A stretch of DNA of 64,000 nucleotides from NCBI GenBank assembly GCA_030418115.1, contig JAUHQD010000008.1, forward strand, positions 146,611 through 210,610, given 5' to 3'. The notes below the pieces were generated by a model. The model was not told where the DNA came from, searched no databases, and was given only the letters and a program-made list of their open reading frames with translations. This DNA is from Alteromonadaceae bacterium BrNp21-10 (lineage in GTDB: Bacteria > Pseudomonadota > Gammaproteobacteria > Enterobacterales > Alteromonadaceae). Shown in pieces: positions 54,717 to 63,897 of this stretch. Numbering within the stretch: the first letter of the stretch is position 1; each line of letters starts with the position of its first letter. The translations under genes and the position numbers were made by a program.

Positions 54717-56261
54717 TTGGCTGTTAGCAGTACCGACTATTTGCACAAAATATTATTGGCACCGGTTTATGATGTGGCGGTGAAAACGGATTTGGTGTTG
54801 TTGGATAAATTATCCGACGAGCTAGGAAACCAAATCTATTTAAAGCGTGAAGATCAGCAACCGGTTAAGTCGTTTAAACTGCGCGGCGCTTATAGCCGTA
54901 TCAGCCAATTATCCGAAGCTCAACGGCAAGCCGGCGTTATTACCGCCTCAGCGGGCAATCACGCTCAGGGCGTCGCCTACTCCGCTAAACAACGTCAAAT
55001 TCAGGCGACTATTGTCATGCCTGAAACTACACCTGAAATAAAAGTCGAAGCCGTGCGCAACTTTGGCGGTGAGTTCGTCAATATCGTGTTGCACGGCACC
55101 GATTTTGATACCGCTAGCCAACATGCGGCCAAATTAGCCGAGCAACACCACTTAACCATGGTCCCGCCGTTTGATCATCCCGATGTGATCGCCGGCCAAG
55201 GCACCGTTGCTAAAGAAATGCTCGAACAAAATCCTAATATCGAAATGGTATTCGTTGCTGTCGGTGGCGGGGGGCTTATTGCTGGAATGGCAGTTTATCT
55301 TAAGCAACTTAAGCCAGATTTAAAAATTATCGCCGTTGAGTCTGACGAATCCGCCTGCCTGCAGGCTGCCATGCAAGCCGGTGAGCGAGTCACATTACCG
55401 TCAGTAGGTATTTTTGCCGATGGTGTCGCTGTAAAAATCATTGGTGAAGAGCCTTTTCGCCTATGCCAACAATATGTGGATGAAGTCATTACTGTTAACA
55501 GTGATGAAATTTGTGCCGCGATTAAAGATATTTTTGATGACACTCGGGTGATTGCCGAGCCTGCTGGGGCCATCTCCATTGCTGGCATCCGTAAATATTT
55601 AAAATCTAATCCGATGCAAGGTAAACAATTAGGCGCCATTTTATGCGGTGCCAATATTAATTTTCACACCTTGCGTTACGTTTCGGAGCGTTGTGAATTA
55701 GGCGAGCAAAAAGAAGCGGTGTTTGCCGCTAAAATACCAGAGCGTAAAGGCGCATTTCGGACTTTCTGCCGCCTGTTAGGTGGACGAGCCATAACTGAAT
55801 TTAATTATCGCTATTCACCGGGTGAAGATGCTCATGTGTTTGTTGGCGTTCGATTACGTCAGGGTAAACAAGAGTTTGCTTTAATCAATCAGACATTGAC
55901 CGAACAAGGCTACGAACTTAACGACTTGTCAGACAACGAGATTGCCAAACTACACGTTCGTTATATGGTGGGTGGACGACCTGCAGGATTGCAAAAAGAA
56001 CATTTATATTCCTTTGAATTTCCGGAATATCCTGGGGCATTAATGAAGTTTTTAGATACCTTGGGCGAGCAATGGAATATTACCTTATTTCATTATCGCA
56101 ACCATGGTGCAGCTGACGGCCTAGTGTTAGCTGGATTTGATATTGATGACGCCTCGAAGCAAGCGTTTAATCAACATTTACAACAATTGGGTTACCGTTT
56201 TGAAGAACAAACCGACAACCCAGCTTACCAATATTTTCTCTCTGGAAATTCGTTAAAATAA
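54717..56261 (+). CDS. ilvA: Threonine dehydratase, biosynthetic
   Basis: The start is a TTG at 54717, with GGAG eight bases before it; the protein has 514 residues. The PLP lysine lies in PVKSFKLRGAYSR, and SAGNHAQGVAYSA and VAVGGGGLIAGMAVYLK are typical of the fold-type II catalytic domain. Two C-terminal ACT-like modules follow (FCRLLGGRAITEFNYRY, YSFEFPEYPGALMKFLDTL), as in the isoleucine-inhibited IlvA. It makes 2-oxobutanoate for isoleucine. A weak hairpin at 56298-56319 follows. Confidence 0.97.
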   Translation: MAVSSTDYLHKILLAPVYDVAVKTDLVLLDKLSDELGNQIYLKREDQQPVKSFKLRGAYSRISQLSEAQRQAGVITASAGNHAQGVAYSAKQRQIQATIVMPETTPEIKVEAVRNFGGEFVNIVLHGTDFDTASQHAAKLAEQHHLTMVPPFDHPDVIAGQGTVAKEMLEQNPNIEMVFVAVGGGGLIAGMAVYLKQLKPDLKIIAVESDESACLQAAMQAGERVTLPSVGIFADGVAVKIIGEEPFRLCQQYVDEVITVNSDEICAAIKDIFDDTRVIAEPAGAISIAGIRKYLKSNPMQGKQLGAILCGANINFHTLRYVSERCELGEQKEAVFAAKIPERKGAFRTFCRLLGGRAITEFNYRYSPGEDAHVFVGVRLRQGKQEFALINQTLTEQGYELNDLSDNEIAKLHVRYMVGGRPAGLQKEHLYSFEFPEYPGALMKFLDTLGEQWNITLFHYRNHGAADGLVLAGFDIDDASKQAFNQHLQQLGYRFEEQTDNPAYQYFLSGNSLK

Positions 56262-56297
56262 AACAACAAAAATAACGCAGCTGAAGTAGGCGGATAG

Positions 56298-56319
56298 TTG
56301 CCCTCTATTCTGAGGGCAA
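56298..56319. terminator. Short hairpin between ilvA and ubiK
   Basis: TTGCCCTC and GAGGGCAA enclose six bases. On the plus strand a T-rich run with interspersed G follows, so it may end the ilv operon weakly. It overlaps the ubiK stop codon on the minus strand. Confidence 0.35.
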
Positions 56320-56562
56320 TGTTGTTTGTTGTTCGTATGCCGTTAATCGGGCCTCTAACTCAGCTAATTTTTCTCTGGTACGTAGCAGCACCTGAGTTTG
56401 TACATCAAACTCTTCACGACTCACAAAATCTAAACGTGATAGCTGATGTTGAAGAACTTGTTTAACTTTTTCTTCTGCCCCTTCCGCCATATTTTTCACA
56501 CTAGGGGGAACAGCATCGGCAATTTGCTTAGCCAGTTCTTCAATTTTTTTCGGATTAATCAT
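56305..56562 (-). CDS. ubiK: Ubiquinone biosynthesis accessory factor UbiK (YqiC/BMFP family)
   Basis: The protein has 85 residues. It starts MINPKKIEELAKQIADAVPPSVKNMAEG and ends in a coiled coil (FDVQTQVLLRTREKLAELEARLTAYEQQ), the entire layout of the membrane-fusogenic BMFP family. UbiK binds UbiJ and helps later ubiquinone steps in E. coli; it may also affect membranes. It is monocistronic, between ilvA (convergent) and the hydrolase gene. Confidence 0.92.
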   Translation of the reverse strand: MINPKKIEELAKQIADAVPPSVKNMAEGAEEKVKQVLQHQLSRLDFVSREEFDVQTQVLLRTREKLAELEARLTAYEQQTTLPSE

Positions 56563-56691
56563 CGTAACGCACCCTATTTAGCTAATCGCTTTTAACGTTG
56601 TACCATTTTAGAGGTTACACTGCCTGAATAAAATAAAAAACGAGCATATACATATAGTCCGACTTTTATTTGTATTTCAGTTCTTGCAAGG

Positions 56692-57783
56692 CTAGGAATT
56701 TAGGAATTCCAGCACCTTGGGGTAAACATCCAAAGATGCCGTTTGGCCAATAACACAATCTACATGCCCATACCCCTCTATTTGTTGCCGATGATAATAG
56801 CTTTTACCATTTACGCTACGTAATAAGTTGTAGGTTTCTAAGGTACTACACGGTAATACACAGTCATTATTAGCCCCTGATATAAACAACATAGGTAATT
56901 TTAAATTCTCTAAATGTGGCAAATAGGCATTATTACCTTGGGCATCGATTAGATGATTAGCCAGTAAGATTTCGGTGAGTTGTTTCATAGCGCGTAAATT
57001 CACTCGCCCAAATAATCGTGGTAATGCTTTATGGGTCGCGGGATTAAGCTGACGATGTTCATACAGTTCACCAAATAACGTACTAATACGATGACATACC
57101 GCACTGTTGCAGCGCTCGTGTTCCGGTACCGGCATAAACAGCAAACTAGCATCGTATAATTTGTCACAAATGCCAGCATTAACATCGGTATAGGCCGTTA
57201 AATGCTCCTTGCCCAAATAAGGCAACCAAGCTGGTAGCCGTGCTTTAGCTTTATTGATATTCAGATCGATTGAGTACAAATGAGTGGAGACCTGAGAACA
57301 CACTACTCTACCCACATTTTGCAAACCGGATAGCAACGCCATGGTCAAAGTTGAAGCCCCTACACCATGGGCAAAAATGTCCACAGTATCGACTTGAGCC
57401 AACTCACAGACAGTGCTGACCGCAGCGGGATAATCTTTAGTTGCTACATCATCCATAGTGGATTGTTGATATGACGCCGGCAACTCAATGCTCAAACGGT
57501 GATCCAGCAACCACACGTCGTAATCCTGATTAACTAAGTATTCCAGCAAGTTGCAGTCAATGGTATCAATGGCATACATCAAACTGGAAACGCCAATGCA
57601 GTGAGACAATATGATCGGCCCTTTACTTCCACCTTGATAACGCCTCAAGCGCAGCTCTACGCCATCGCTGGTTTTAAAAAAATGTGTATTTGGCTGCCCG
57701 ACATTTAAAACTCTAATTGGAGTGATGCTATGGTGTGGATCACTTCTTTGCACATTGCCAATATAGTCACTGAAATTATTCAT
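56692..57783 (-). CDS. Alpha/beta-hydrolase-fold protein with altered nucleophile site
   Basis: The preferred start is the ATG at 57783 (MNNFSDYIG), preceded by AGGGA seven bases away; it has 363 residues. A start at 57864 would add a stretch resembling a signal peptide but without a ribosome-binding site. The fold shows GPIILSHCIGVSS and VWLLDHR, GANNDCVLPCSTLETYN (acid loop) and GYGHVDCVIG (likely His). The nucleophile elbow, expected as G-x-Ser/Cys-x-G, reads FAHGVGAST, so glycine stands where Ser or Cys should be. It resembles hydrolase domains found with GMC-type (cholesterol-oxidase-like) oxidoreductases, from memory. Activity is doubtful. Confidence 0.78.
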   Translation of the reverse strand: MNNFSDYIGNVQRSDPHHSITPIRVLNVGQPNTHFFKTSDGVELRLRRYQGGSKGPIILSHCIGVSSLMYAIDTIDCNLLEYLVNQDYDVWLLDHRLSIELPASYQQSTMDDVATKDYPAAVSTVCELAQVDTVDIFAHGVGASTLTMALLSGLQNVGRVVCSQVSTHLYSIDLNINKAKARLPAWLPYLGKEHLTAYTDVNAGICDKLYDASLLFMPVPEHERCNSAVCHRISTLFGELYEHRQLNPATHKALPRLFGRVNLRAMKQLTEILLANHLIDAQGNNAYLPHLENLKLPMLFISGANNDCVLPCSTLETYNLLRSVNGKSYYHRQQIEGYGHVDCVIGQTASLDVYPKVLEFLNS

Positions 57784-57965
57784 TATCGTTTCCCTGTTAT
57801 CGCCTGCAGTTGCATTATTCCAGTATAGAGAAGTCAATGCCCAAAAAACCAGCAATGTTCGCATCTAGATGAATGATTACTTGATATAGTGTGGATCTAA
57901 CGAGGGTTATTTTTTACAATGCTTGTCCTTTTTCGCTCATTCCAGCCACGGTTTTCACAACACCT

Positions 57966-59981
57966 ATGAAGCTTAATCCTGCACAGCATGAAGCTGTAAC
58001 CTTTGTATCCGGCCCATGCCTGGTACTTGCGGGTGCCGGCAGCGGTAAAACCCGCGTTATCACCAACAAAATCGCCTATCTGGTCAGAGAATGTCAAATG
58101 CCAGCGCGCTATATTGCGGCAGTCACCTTTACCAATAAAGCCGCCCGCGAAATGAAAGAGCGCGTGGGCCAAACCTTAGGTAAAAAGGAAGCTCGTGGCT
58201 TAAAGGTTTCCACATTTCACACCTTTGGTTTGAAAATTATTAAATCCGCAGTTAAACAGTTAGGTATTAAGCCCGGTTTCTCTCTGTTTGATGGCAAAGA
58301 TTGTTTATCGCTACTTAAAGACATCACCATGGATGAGCTCGATGGTGATAAAGAACAGTTGTCGCTATTACAAACCTGCATTTCTAACTGGAAAAATGAG
58401 CTGTTACTGCCGGAGTCCTTGGCAAAACGAACACTTTCGCCGAACGAAGTCGAATTCGCGGAATTTTACCGTCGTTACCAAAATCACTTGCGTGCTTATA
58501 ACGCCTTAGATTTTGATGATCTAATCCTAATGCCAACGTTATTGTTACGTAACAATGAAGTGGTACGCCAAAAGTGGCAAATGCGCATCAAATACCTGTT
58601 GGTAGATGAATATCAAGACACCAACACCAGTCAATACGAGTTAGTGCGCCTAATAGTGGGTGAGCGCGCTAAGTTCACTGTGGTGGGTGATGATGATCAA
58701 TCGGTATATTCCTGGCGTGGTGCTCGGCCACAGAACCTAGAGCTATTGCAAAAGCACTTTCCACGGCTAAATGTGATCAAACTGGAGCAAAATTACCGCT
58801 CCTCAGGGCGAATTTTGCATTGCGCCAATATCCTGATCCAAAACAATCCCCATATGTTTGAAAAGAAGCTGTTCTCTGCATTGGAATATGGTGAAACCTT
58901 AAAAGTTATTGCCGCCAAGAATGAAGATGATGAAGCCCAGCGTGTCGTCGCCGAGCTAATGGCTCACAAGTTTATGAACCGCACTAAGCACAAGGATTAC
59001 GCCATTCTCTACCGTGGCAATCACCAATCGCGGTTATTTGAAAAAATCCTGATGGGTAATAAAATTCCCTACAAGATAAGCGGTGGCACATCATTTTTTG
59101 GCCGCGCTGAGGTCAAAGACATCATGGCGTATTTGCGGCTATTGGTGAATCAAGATGATGACAATGCCTTACTGCGTATTATCAACGTACCTGCCCGAGG
59201 TATTGGCCGCACCAGTTTGGAAAAACTCGGTAACTTTGCCAACCAAACTCGTACCAGTATTTTTGAAGCCGCTTGTCAGCCACAACTACAACAACATATA
59301 AGCGGCAAACCCTTGATGGCTATCGAACAATTCAGCCGCTGGATTGTAGAACTGTCAGATAATGTGGTGCGTGGCGATAGCGTGGCGGTAATCCGTGACA
59401 TGATTAAATCCATGCACTACGAAGATTACTTATACGAAACCAGTTCCAGCCCTAAAGCGGCGGAAATGGGGATGGCCAATATCAGCACCTTATTTGGCTG
59501 GATCAACGACATGCTCGAAGGTAATGAGCTTGATCCGCCGATGAGTTTACAAGAGGTGGTGAACCGCCTGATCTTGCGGGATATGATGGAGCGCGGTGAA
59601 GATGAAGAAGAAGCCGATCAAGTACAGCTGATGACTTTTCACGCCTCCAAAGGGTTGGAGTTTCCTTATGTGTTTATGGTGGGGATGGAAGAAGGTTTAT
59701 TACCCCACCAAGCCAGTATTGATGAAGATAATGTCGAAGAAGAACGACGATTAGCCTATGTAGGTATTACCCGCGCCCAAAAGGAGTTGTTCTTTACCCT
59801 TGCTAAAGAACGCCGCCAGTATGGTGAAATAATTCGCCCAGAACATAGTCGTTTCTTAGATGAACTACCTTTCGATGACGTTAAATGGGTTGATAAGAAT
59901 ACTAAGCCAGACCCACAAGAGCGACTACAAAAAAGTGCCATTGGCATTGCTAACTTACGGGATTTAATGAAAGCCCCCTAA
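57966..59981 (+). CDS. rep: ATP-dependent DNA helicase Rep
   Basis: The start is the ATG at 57966 ([11 protein letters not shown]), as in E. coli Rep; the frame is open to 57891. The protein has 671 residues. UvrD-family motifs: GAGSGKT (residues 23-29), [75 protein letters not shown] and YVGITRAQ. Rep unwinds DNA 3' to 5' and clears protein roadblocks ahead of the replisome. E. coli rep lies beside ilvC; here the order differs. Confidence 0.97.
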   Translation: MKLNPAQHEAVTFVSGPCLVLAGAGSGKTRVITNKIAYLVRECQMPARYIAAVTFTNKAAREMKERVGQTLGKKEARGLKVSTFHTFGLKIIKSAVKQLGIKPGFSLFDGKDCLSLLKDITMDELDGDKEQLSLLQTCISNWKNELLLPESLAKRTLSPNEVEFAEFYRRYQNHLRAYNALDFDDLILMPTLLLRNNEVVRQKWQMRIKYLLVDEYQDTNTSQYELVRLIVGERAKFTVVGDDDQSVYSWRGARPQNLELLQKHFPRLNVIKLEQNYRSSGRILHCANILIQNNPHMFEKKLFSALEYGETLKVIAAKNEDDEAQRVVAELMAHKFMNRTKHKDYAILYRGNHQSRLFEKILMGNKIPYKISGGTSFFGRAEVKDIMAYLRLLVNQDDDNALLRIINVPARGIGRTSLEKLGNFANQTRTSIFEAACQPQLQQHISGKPLMAIEQFSRWIVELSDNVVRGDSVAVIRDMIKSMHYEDYLYETSSSPKAAEMGMANISTLFGWINDMLEGNELDPPMSLQEVVNRLILRDMMERGEDEEEADQVQLMTFHASKGLEFPYVFMVGMEEGLLPHQASIDEDNVEEERRLAYVGITRAQKELFFTLAKERRQYGEIIRPEHSRFLDELPFDDVKWVDKNTKPDPQERLQKSAIGIANLRDLMKAP

Positions 59982-59999
59982 CCATGAGAGGAAGAGTAG

Positions 60000-62618
60000 T
60001 TACTTAACTGATTCTGAGCTGCTGTTTTTTACTTTAAGCTTTTGCGGCGGCTCAACAAGTTCTCCTTGCCCATATAAACAACCAATACCGGCTAACTCTC
60101 GATATTGTTGTGCTGTTTCAATACCTTCCGCAATGACTTTAAAACCTAAGTGCTCGCCGATATTGATCACCGATTGGATCATCTTCAAATTCTTTTGTGA
60201 ACGCGGCAGCGATTGAACGTAACGATTATCAATCTTTACATAATCGAAGGGGTACGAATACAAGAAACTTAATGACGCTAAGCCACTACCAAAATTGTCC
60301 AGTACCAACTGAATACCGGCTTTTTTGAGCTTTTTTAGCGCAGGCAAAACATGTTGCGCTTTGCGATTTAGGGCACTTTCATCAAATTCAAAAATAAGAT
60401 GATAAGGGTTGATATTGGTCGCGCGAATTTTTTCCAGTAGGCGGTCAATTTGTCGCGGCTGATGCAGCTGATTGACCGATAAATTCACCGCAATTTGGTT
60501 ATTCTTCTCTGGTCCACCAGAATACTGCCACTGACTGAGTAAGGCACAGGCTTTATCTACCAGAAAACTATCTAATTCGAATGTCAGACCACTGTCATCG
60601 GCGACTTTATAAAAGTTATCACGCTGAATACGACCTAAACGTGAATGCTCCCAGCGGATGTAGGCCTCATAATACAAAACCTGTTTGCTCTCAAGATGAA
60701 CCGCAGGTTGGAAGTAACAATTAAATGCCCCTTCCCGTAGGGTTTTTCTAAATTCGTTTTCAAGTTCCAGCTCTTCAAGCAGCTGATCTCGCATACTTTT
60801 ATCGAAGAGTACGTAACGCCCACGGCCTGCCGATTTAGACTGGTACATGGCGGCATCGGCATCACGGATAACTTCATCTGCCGAATTATACCAATTCTCT
60901 ATAATCGCAATGCCAATACTAGCACCGGAGTACATCTCTTTATCATCAAGGATGAATGATTGAGCTAAAGATTCAATAATCCGTCTGGCTACCTCTTCAG
61001 CATCATCAATAGAGTCAAAATTATCCAATAAAATAACAAACTCATCACCACCTAAACGCGCTAAGAGATCGTGACCACGTATACAGTGTGTTATGCGTTT
61101 AGCCACTTCAACTAAAAACATATCACCAGCATGATGGCCGATGGTGTCGTTAATCTGTTTAAAGCGATCTAAATCAATAAACAATACAGCAAAATTATGT
61201 TCTTTATGACGTTGTTTATTGGCGACAGCTAACTCTAAACGATTACTAAACATGACTCGATTAGGCAACCCTGTCAGAGCATCATGATGGGCATCATGGA
61301 TAAGTTTTAACTCGATTTCTTTACGTTCTACAATCTGCTTTTTAAGATTATTATTAACCCGATTTAACTCATCAGTACGAGCCTTCACGCGTTCTTCAAG
61401 TAATTGGTTATAGCTTTGAATTGAATCTGATGCTCTACGGCGCTCCATCGCAACGGCAATATGATGAGAAACAAATTTTAATAACTCTAGATCGCGCTCA
61501 GTATAGAAGGTGTCTTTATCATAAGTTTGCACAGCAATGACACCATGAACCTCGCCTTCAACAATCAGTGGCGAGCCTAACCATGAGTTAGATTTTTTGA
61601 GCATACTCTCAGGTAAGCGCTTATCAATTTCACCTTGTTTGGCCAACTCAGCCACTTCGGCTTTATTAACTAGGGTGGCACAACCAATGCGCAGCACATA
61701 CTCGGTCAGCCCACGTCCGACGGGGCGAGAAGTAATACTACTATCAACCTCATCACTAAAATAAGGGAATTCTAATTCATTGGTTGTTCTATTAAGAGTG
61801 GCAATATAGCAATTGGGAGCACTAATCAATCGAGACAAAATATCGTGTAAACTGGAATAGAACTTCGGCATATTAGAATCAACAGACGCCGATAATTCCG
61901 AAATTTCAAACAGCGCTTGTTGCAGCGCCTCAACTTTTTGACGTTCGGATATTTCTTCCTGTAAGTCTTGGTTTATCGCCTGTAATTGCTGGGTACGCTC
62001 GACAATTGTCTGTTCAGTCAATTCGCGGCTTTTTACACGATCTAATGCATTAACAATATGTTGTGAAACGAATAATAAAACTTCTAAATCATCATCGTTA
62101 TAACGCTCGGTTTCGTCATAACTTTGAACAACCAGCGCACCAATAACCTGATCATCGTGTTTAAGGGGAACCCCAATCCAGTCAACAGGATGGGCACCAA
62201 TTTCTTCGATACCTTTTGATTCTAGTTGCTCTTGAGTGTTTTCTTTAGTTAGAAAAAGATGGTTACCGGTATATAAGATATGGCCTGTCAGACCTTTTTT
62301 GACTTCTTGACTGCTAACTAATTTAACTTTAGCTTCATCAAATTCATCAACAAAATAAACAAACTCAATTTGCTCTTCATCTACGGATTTCAACGCTACA
62401 AAAAAGTTACGAGCCGTCATTAATTCAGCAATAATTTCATGAATAGCGGGATATAAGCGCGACAACTCACTGACTGAGCTGGCAAGTTCAGAAATATCAA
62501 AAAGTGCCTTTTGAATTAACTCAGCACGTTTATATTTATCGGTAAGCTGCTGCAACTGAGGAACGATTTCCCTCAGTTCCTGTTCCGACAACATATCTGT
62601 GTGACGTTCTAAAGTCAT
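60000..62618 (-). CDS. GAF-GAF-GGDEF-EAL signalling protein
   Basis: The start is the ATG at 62618 with AAGGAG four bases upstream; it has 872 residues. Two GAF domains (about 40-200 and 240-395) flank coiled coils. The GGDEF domain is intact (LTGLPNRVMF, FIDLDRFKQIND, RLGGDEFVILL). The EAL domain keeps FEFDES and AEGIET but has EAYIRW for EALLRW, and LDNFGSG for the metal-binding LDDFGTG, so phosphodiesterase activity is doubtful. No membrane segment is seen, so it is a cytosolic c-di-GMP enzyme sensing small ligands or redox. It converges with rep. Confidence 0.9.
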   Translation of the reverse strand: MTLERHTDMLSEQELREIVPQLQQLTDKYKRAELIQKALFDISELASSVSELSRLYPAIHEIIAELMTARNFFVALKSVDEEQIEFVYFVDEFDEAKVKLVSSQEVKKGLTGHILYTGNHLFLTKENTQEQLESKGIEEIGAHPVDWIGVPLKHDDQVIGALVVQSYDETERYNDDDLEVLLFVSQHIVNALDRVKSRELTEQTIVERTQQLQAINQDLQEEISERQKVEALQQALFEISELSASVDSNMPKFYSSLHDILSRLISAPNCYIATLNRTTNELEFPYFSDEVDSSITSRPVGRGLTEYVLRIGCATLVNKAEVAELAKQGEIDKRLPESMLKKSNSWLGSPLIVEGEVHGVIAVQTYDKDTFYTERDLELLKFVSHHIAVAMERRRASDSIQSYNQLLEERVKARTDELNRVNNNLKKQIVERKEIELKLIHDAHHDALTGLPNRVMFSNRLELAVANKQRHKEHNFAVLFIDLDRFKQINDTIGHHAGDMFLVEVAKRITHCIRGHDLLARLGGDEFVILLDNFDSIDDAEEVARRIIESLAQSFILDDKEMYSGASIGIAIIENWYNSADEVIRDADAAMYQSKSAGRGRYVLFDKSMRDQLLEELELENEFRKTLREGAFNCYFQPAVHLESKQVLYYEAYIRWEHSRLGRIQRDNFYKVADDSGLTFELDSFLVDKACALLSQWQYSGGPEKNNQIAVNLSVNQLHQPRQIDRLLEKIRATNINPYHLIFEFDESALNRKAQHVLPALKKLKKAGIQLVLDNFGSGLASLSFLYSYPFDYVKIDNRYVQSLPRSQKNLKMIQSVINIGEHLGFKVIAEGIETAQQYRELAGIGCLYGQGELVEPPQKLKVKNSSSESVK

Positions 62619-62687
62619 AAGCTCCTTCGACAATTAACCTTACACCAATCCAAGTGATGTAATTGACACTGAAGAATACAACGACGT

Positions 62688-62718
62688 ACAAAAAAAGACC
62701 ACATAATGTGTGGTCTTA
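62688..62718 (-). terminator. Rho-independent terminator of the cytochrome c gene
   Basis: On the minus strand AAGACCACA pairs with TGTGGTCTT around a CATTA loop and is followed by seven T. It lies 24 bases past the stop. Confidence 0.88.
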
Positions 62719-62742
62719 ATCTTTTGCTATCAAATACGAATT

Positions 62743-63141
62743 TTATAAACCGTCAATCATATGCTCAATTGCGGCTTTAATATCATCATCGCTACAATTA
62801 CCACAAGTGCCCTTAGGTGGCATGGCATTATAGCCATTAATAGCATGCCCTAACATAACATCAATACCTTGTTCCATACGTGGCCCCCATGCAGCAGCAT
62901 CACCCGCTTTAGGTGCATTCATTGCACCAGTTCCATGGCAAGCGAAACAAGAAGTTTGATACACATCTGCACCAGAACGAGGTCCCGCATCGGCAGACAC
63001 TTCAACAGCCCCAGCAACCTTCACTTGTGCAACAGGTTTAATACGCTCTTTAATGGCCGCTTCTGACATGTCACCTGCTTGGGATGAAAACACAAACGCA
63101 CTAACTAATACTATGACTAGGCTTTTAAAACTTTTATTCAC
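62743..63141 (-). CDS. Cytochrome c5-family protein
   Basis: The start is a GTG at 63141 with AGGAG six bases upstream, giving a signal peptide (MNKSFKSLVIVLVSAFVFSSQAG) and 132 residues. The heme-binding motif is CFACH; the axial Met is probably in NAMPPKG. A second pair, CGNC, forms the disulfide typical of cytochrome c5. It is a periplasmic electron carrier, likely to a terminal oxidase. The neighbourhood with rep is seen also in pseudomonads. Confidence 0.93.
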   Translation of the reverse strand: MNKSFKSLVIVLVSAFVFSSQAGDMSEAAIKERIKPVAQVKVAGAVEVSADAGPRSGADVYQTSCFACHGTGAMNAPKAGDAAAWGPRMEQGIDVMLGHAINGYNAMPPKGTCGNCSDDDIKAAIEHMIDGL

Positions 63142-63292
63142 AATCCACTCCTGCACCGGCTGGCACTCGTATAATATTATTAATTTTTACAGGGATATGA
63201 TTATAACGACTAATCAACACCCTACAACTATTTCATGCTTGAAAGTGGATATTTGTTCGCCATAAGTATTTGTCAAATAGAGGATAAATCTA

Positions 63293-63321
63293 TTGAAGCA
63301 AAGACTCCCCCTGCGTATCAT
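63293..63321 (+). promoter_or_regulatory. Promoter of the tRNA-Arg gene
   Basis: TTGAAG (63293-63298), a 17-base spacer and TATCAT (63316-63321) are followed by the G+C-rich stretch GCGCCGC, like the discriminators of stringently controlled stable-RNA promoters. The tRNA begins 48 bases after the -10 element. Confidence 0.7.
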
Positions 63322-63368
63322 ATGCGCCGCTCAAGCTGCCGTTTACCTAGCAGTTAGGCACAAATTAA

Positions 63369-63445
<77 letters not shown>

Positions 63446-63454
63446 TAAATGGAC

Positions 63455-63478
63455 AAAACCAGCCTTGTGCTGGTTTTT
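63455..63478 (+). terminator. Rho-independent terminator of the tRNA gene
   Basis: AAAACCAGC and GCTGGTTTT enclose a 5-base loop and are followed by a T. It lies 10 bases after the tRNA. Confidence 0.8.
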
Positions 63479-63594
63479 GTGCATTTACAGTATCTTGCAG
63501 ATGAGAACTCTGCTAGTTCGACCAAAACGTCTGGAACGTTTTGGAACAGCTTTAGCTGGCCCGCAAAGCGGGTGAGTATCAGGATGATACGAAT

Positions 63595-63614
63595 AATCTC
63601 GCCGGGTGCACCAT
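63595..63614 (+). repeat. Second copy of the tRNA-Arg 3' end
   Basis: This 20-base stretch, ending GGGTGCACCAT, is identical to 63427-63446, the last 19 bases of the tRNA plus one. The copies lie 168 bases apart. A tRNA-like CGAAT element precedes it by two bases. It could be an att-type site left by an integrated element, or a tRNA-associated repeat like the 3' repeats after E. coli tyrT. The intervening 63479-63594 holds no clear gene. Confidence 0.85.
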
Positions 63615-63744
63615 TTTTAAAGGGGTTTCAAGTAATCAGTCACTAATTTTTATTTTTCTGTGACCAGATTGTGACCAAAATATTTGCTTACCAAGAAAAT
63701 CCATTACTTAAATTCAGCATTTTGGCGCTTTTAATCTTAGTGGA

Positions 63745-63897
63745 TTAACGCAACTTATATAAAACCCTGGCACCACCTTTTTGCGTTTCCTCTTCATAAA
63801 ATTCAAACAGCTCAGTCGCCAACATAAACCCTTTTAATGTTTTATGACCATAGTTTTCGCGCAACATCGCAAGCTCGTTGATGTGGCTTAATGAATC
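63745..63897 (-). pseudogene. 3' stub of a gene resembling an OST-HTH (LOTUS) domain protein, truncated by an IS
   Basis: The minus-strand frame is open from the IS boundary (63897) to TAA at 63745: 50 codons beginning DSLSHINELAMLRENYGHK and ending GGARVLYKLR. The pattern (NYGHKTLKGF, then LFEFYEEE, then GGARVLYKL) resembles the C-terminal half of OST-HTH/LOTUS domains, which in bacteria are often joined to NYN-type RNase domains. The remaining 5' part must lie beyond the IS outside the window. The assignment is tentative. Confidence 0.5.

Noticed and set aside
57784..57864. Extended start giving the alpha/beta hydrolase a signal-like N-terminus.
   Set aside because: No ribosome-binding site precedes it, while the internal ATG has one; kept as an alternative only.
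63615..63744. Possible integrase remnant after the tRNA repeat.
   Set aside because: No frame on either strand shows the tyrosine-recombinase motifs; the stretch is A+T-rich and unassigned.
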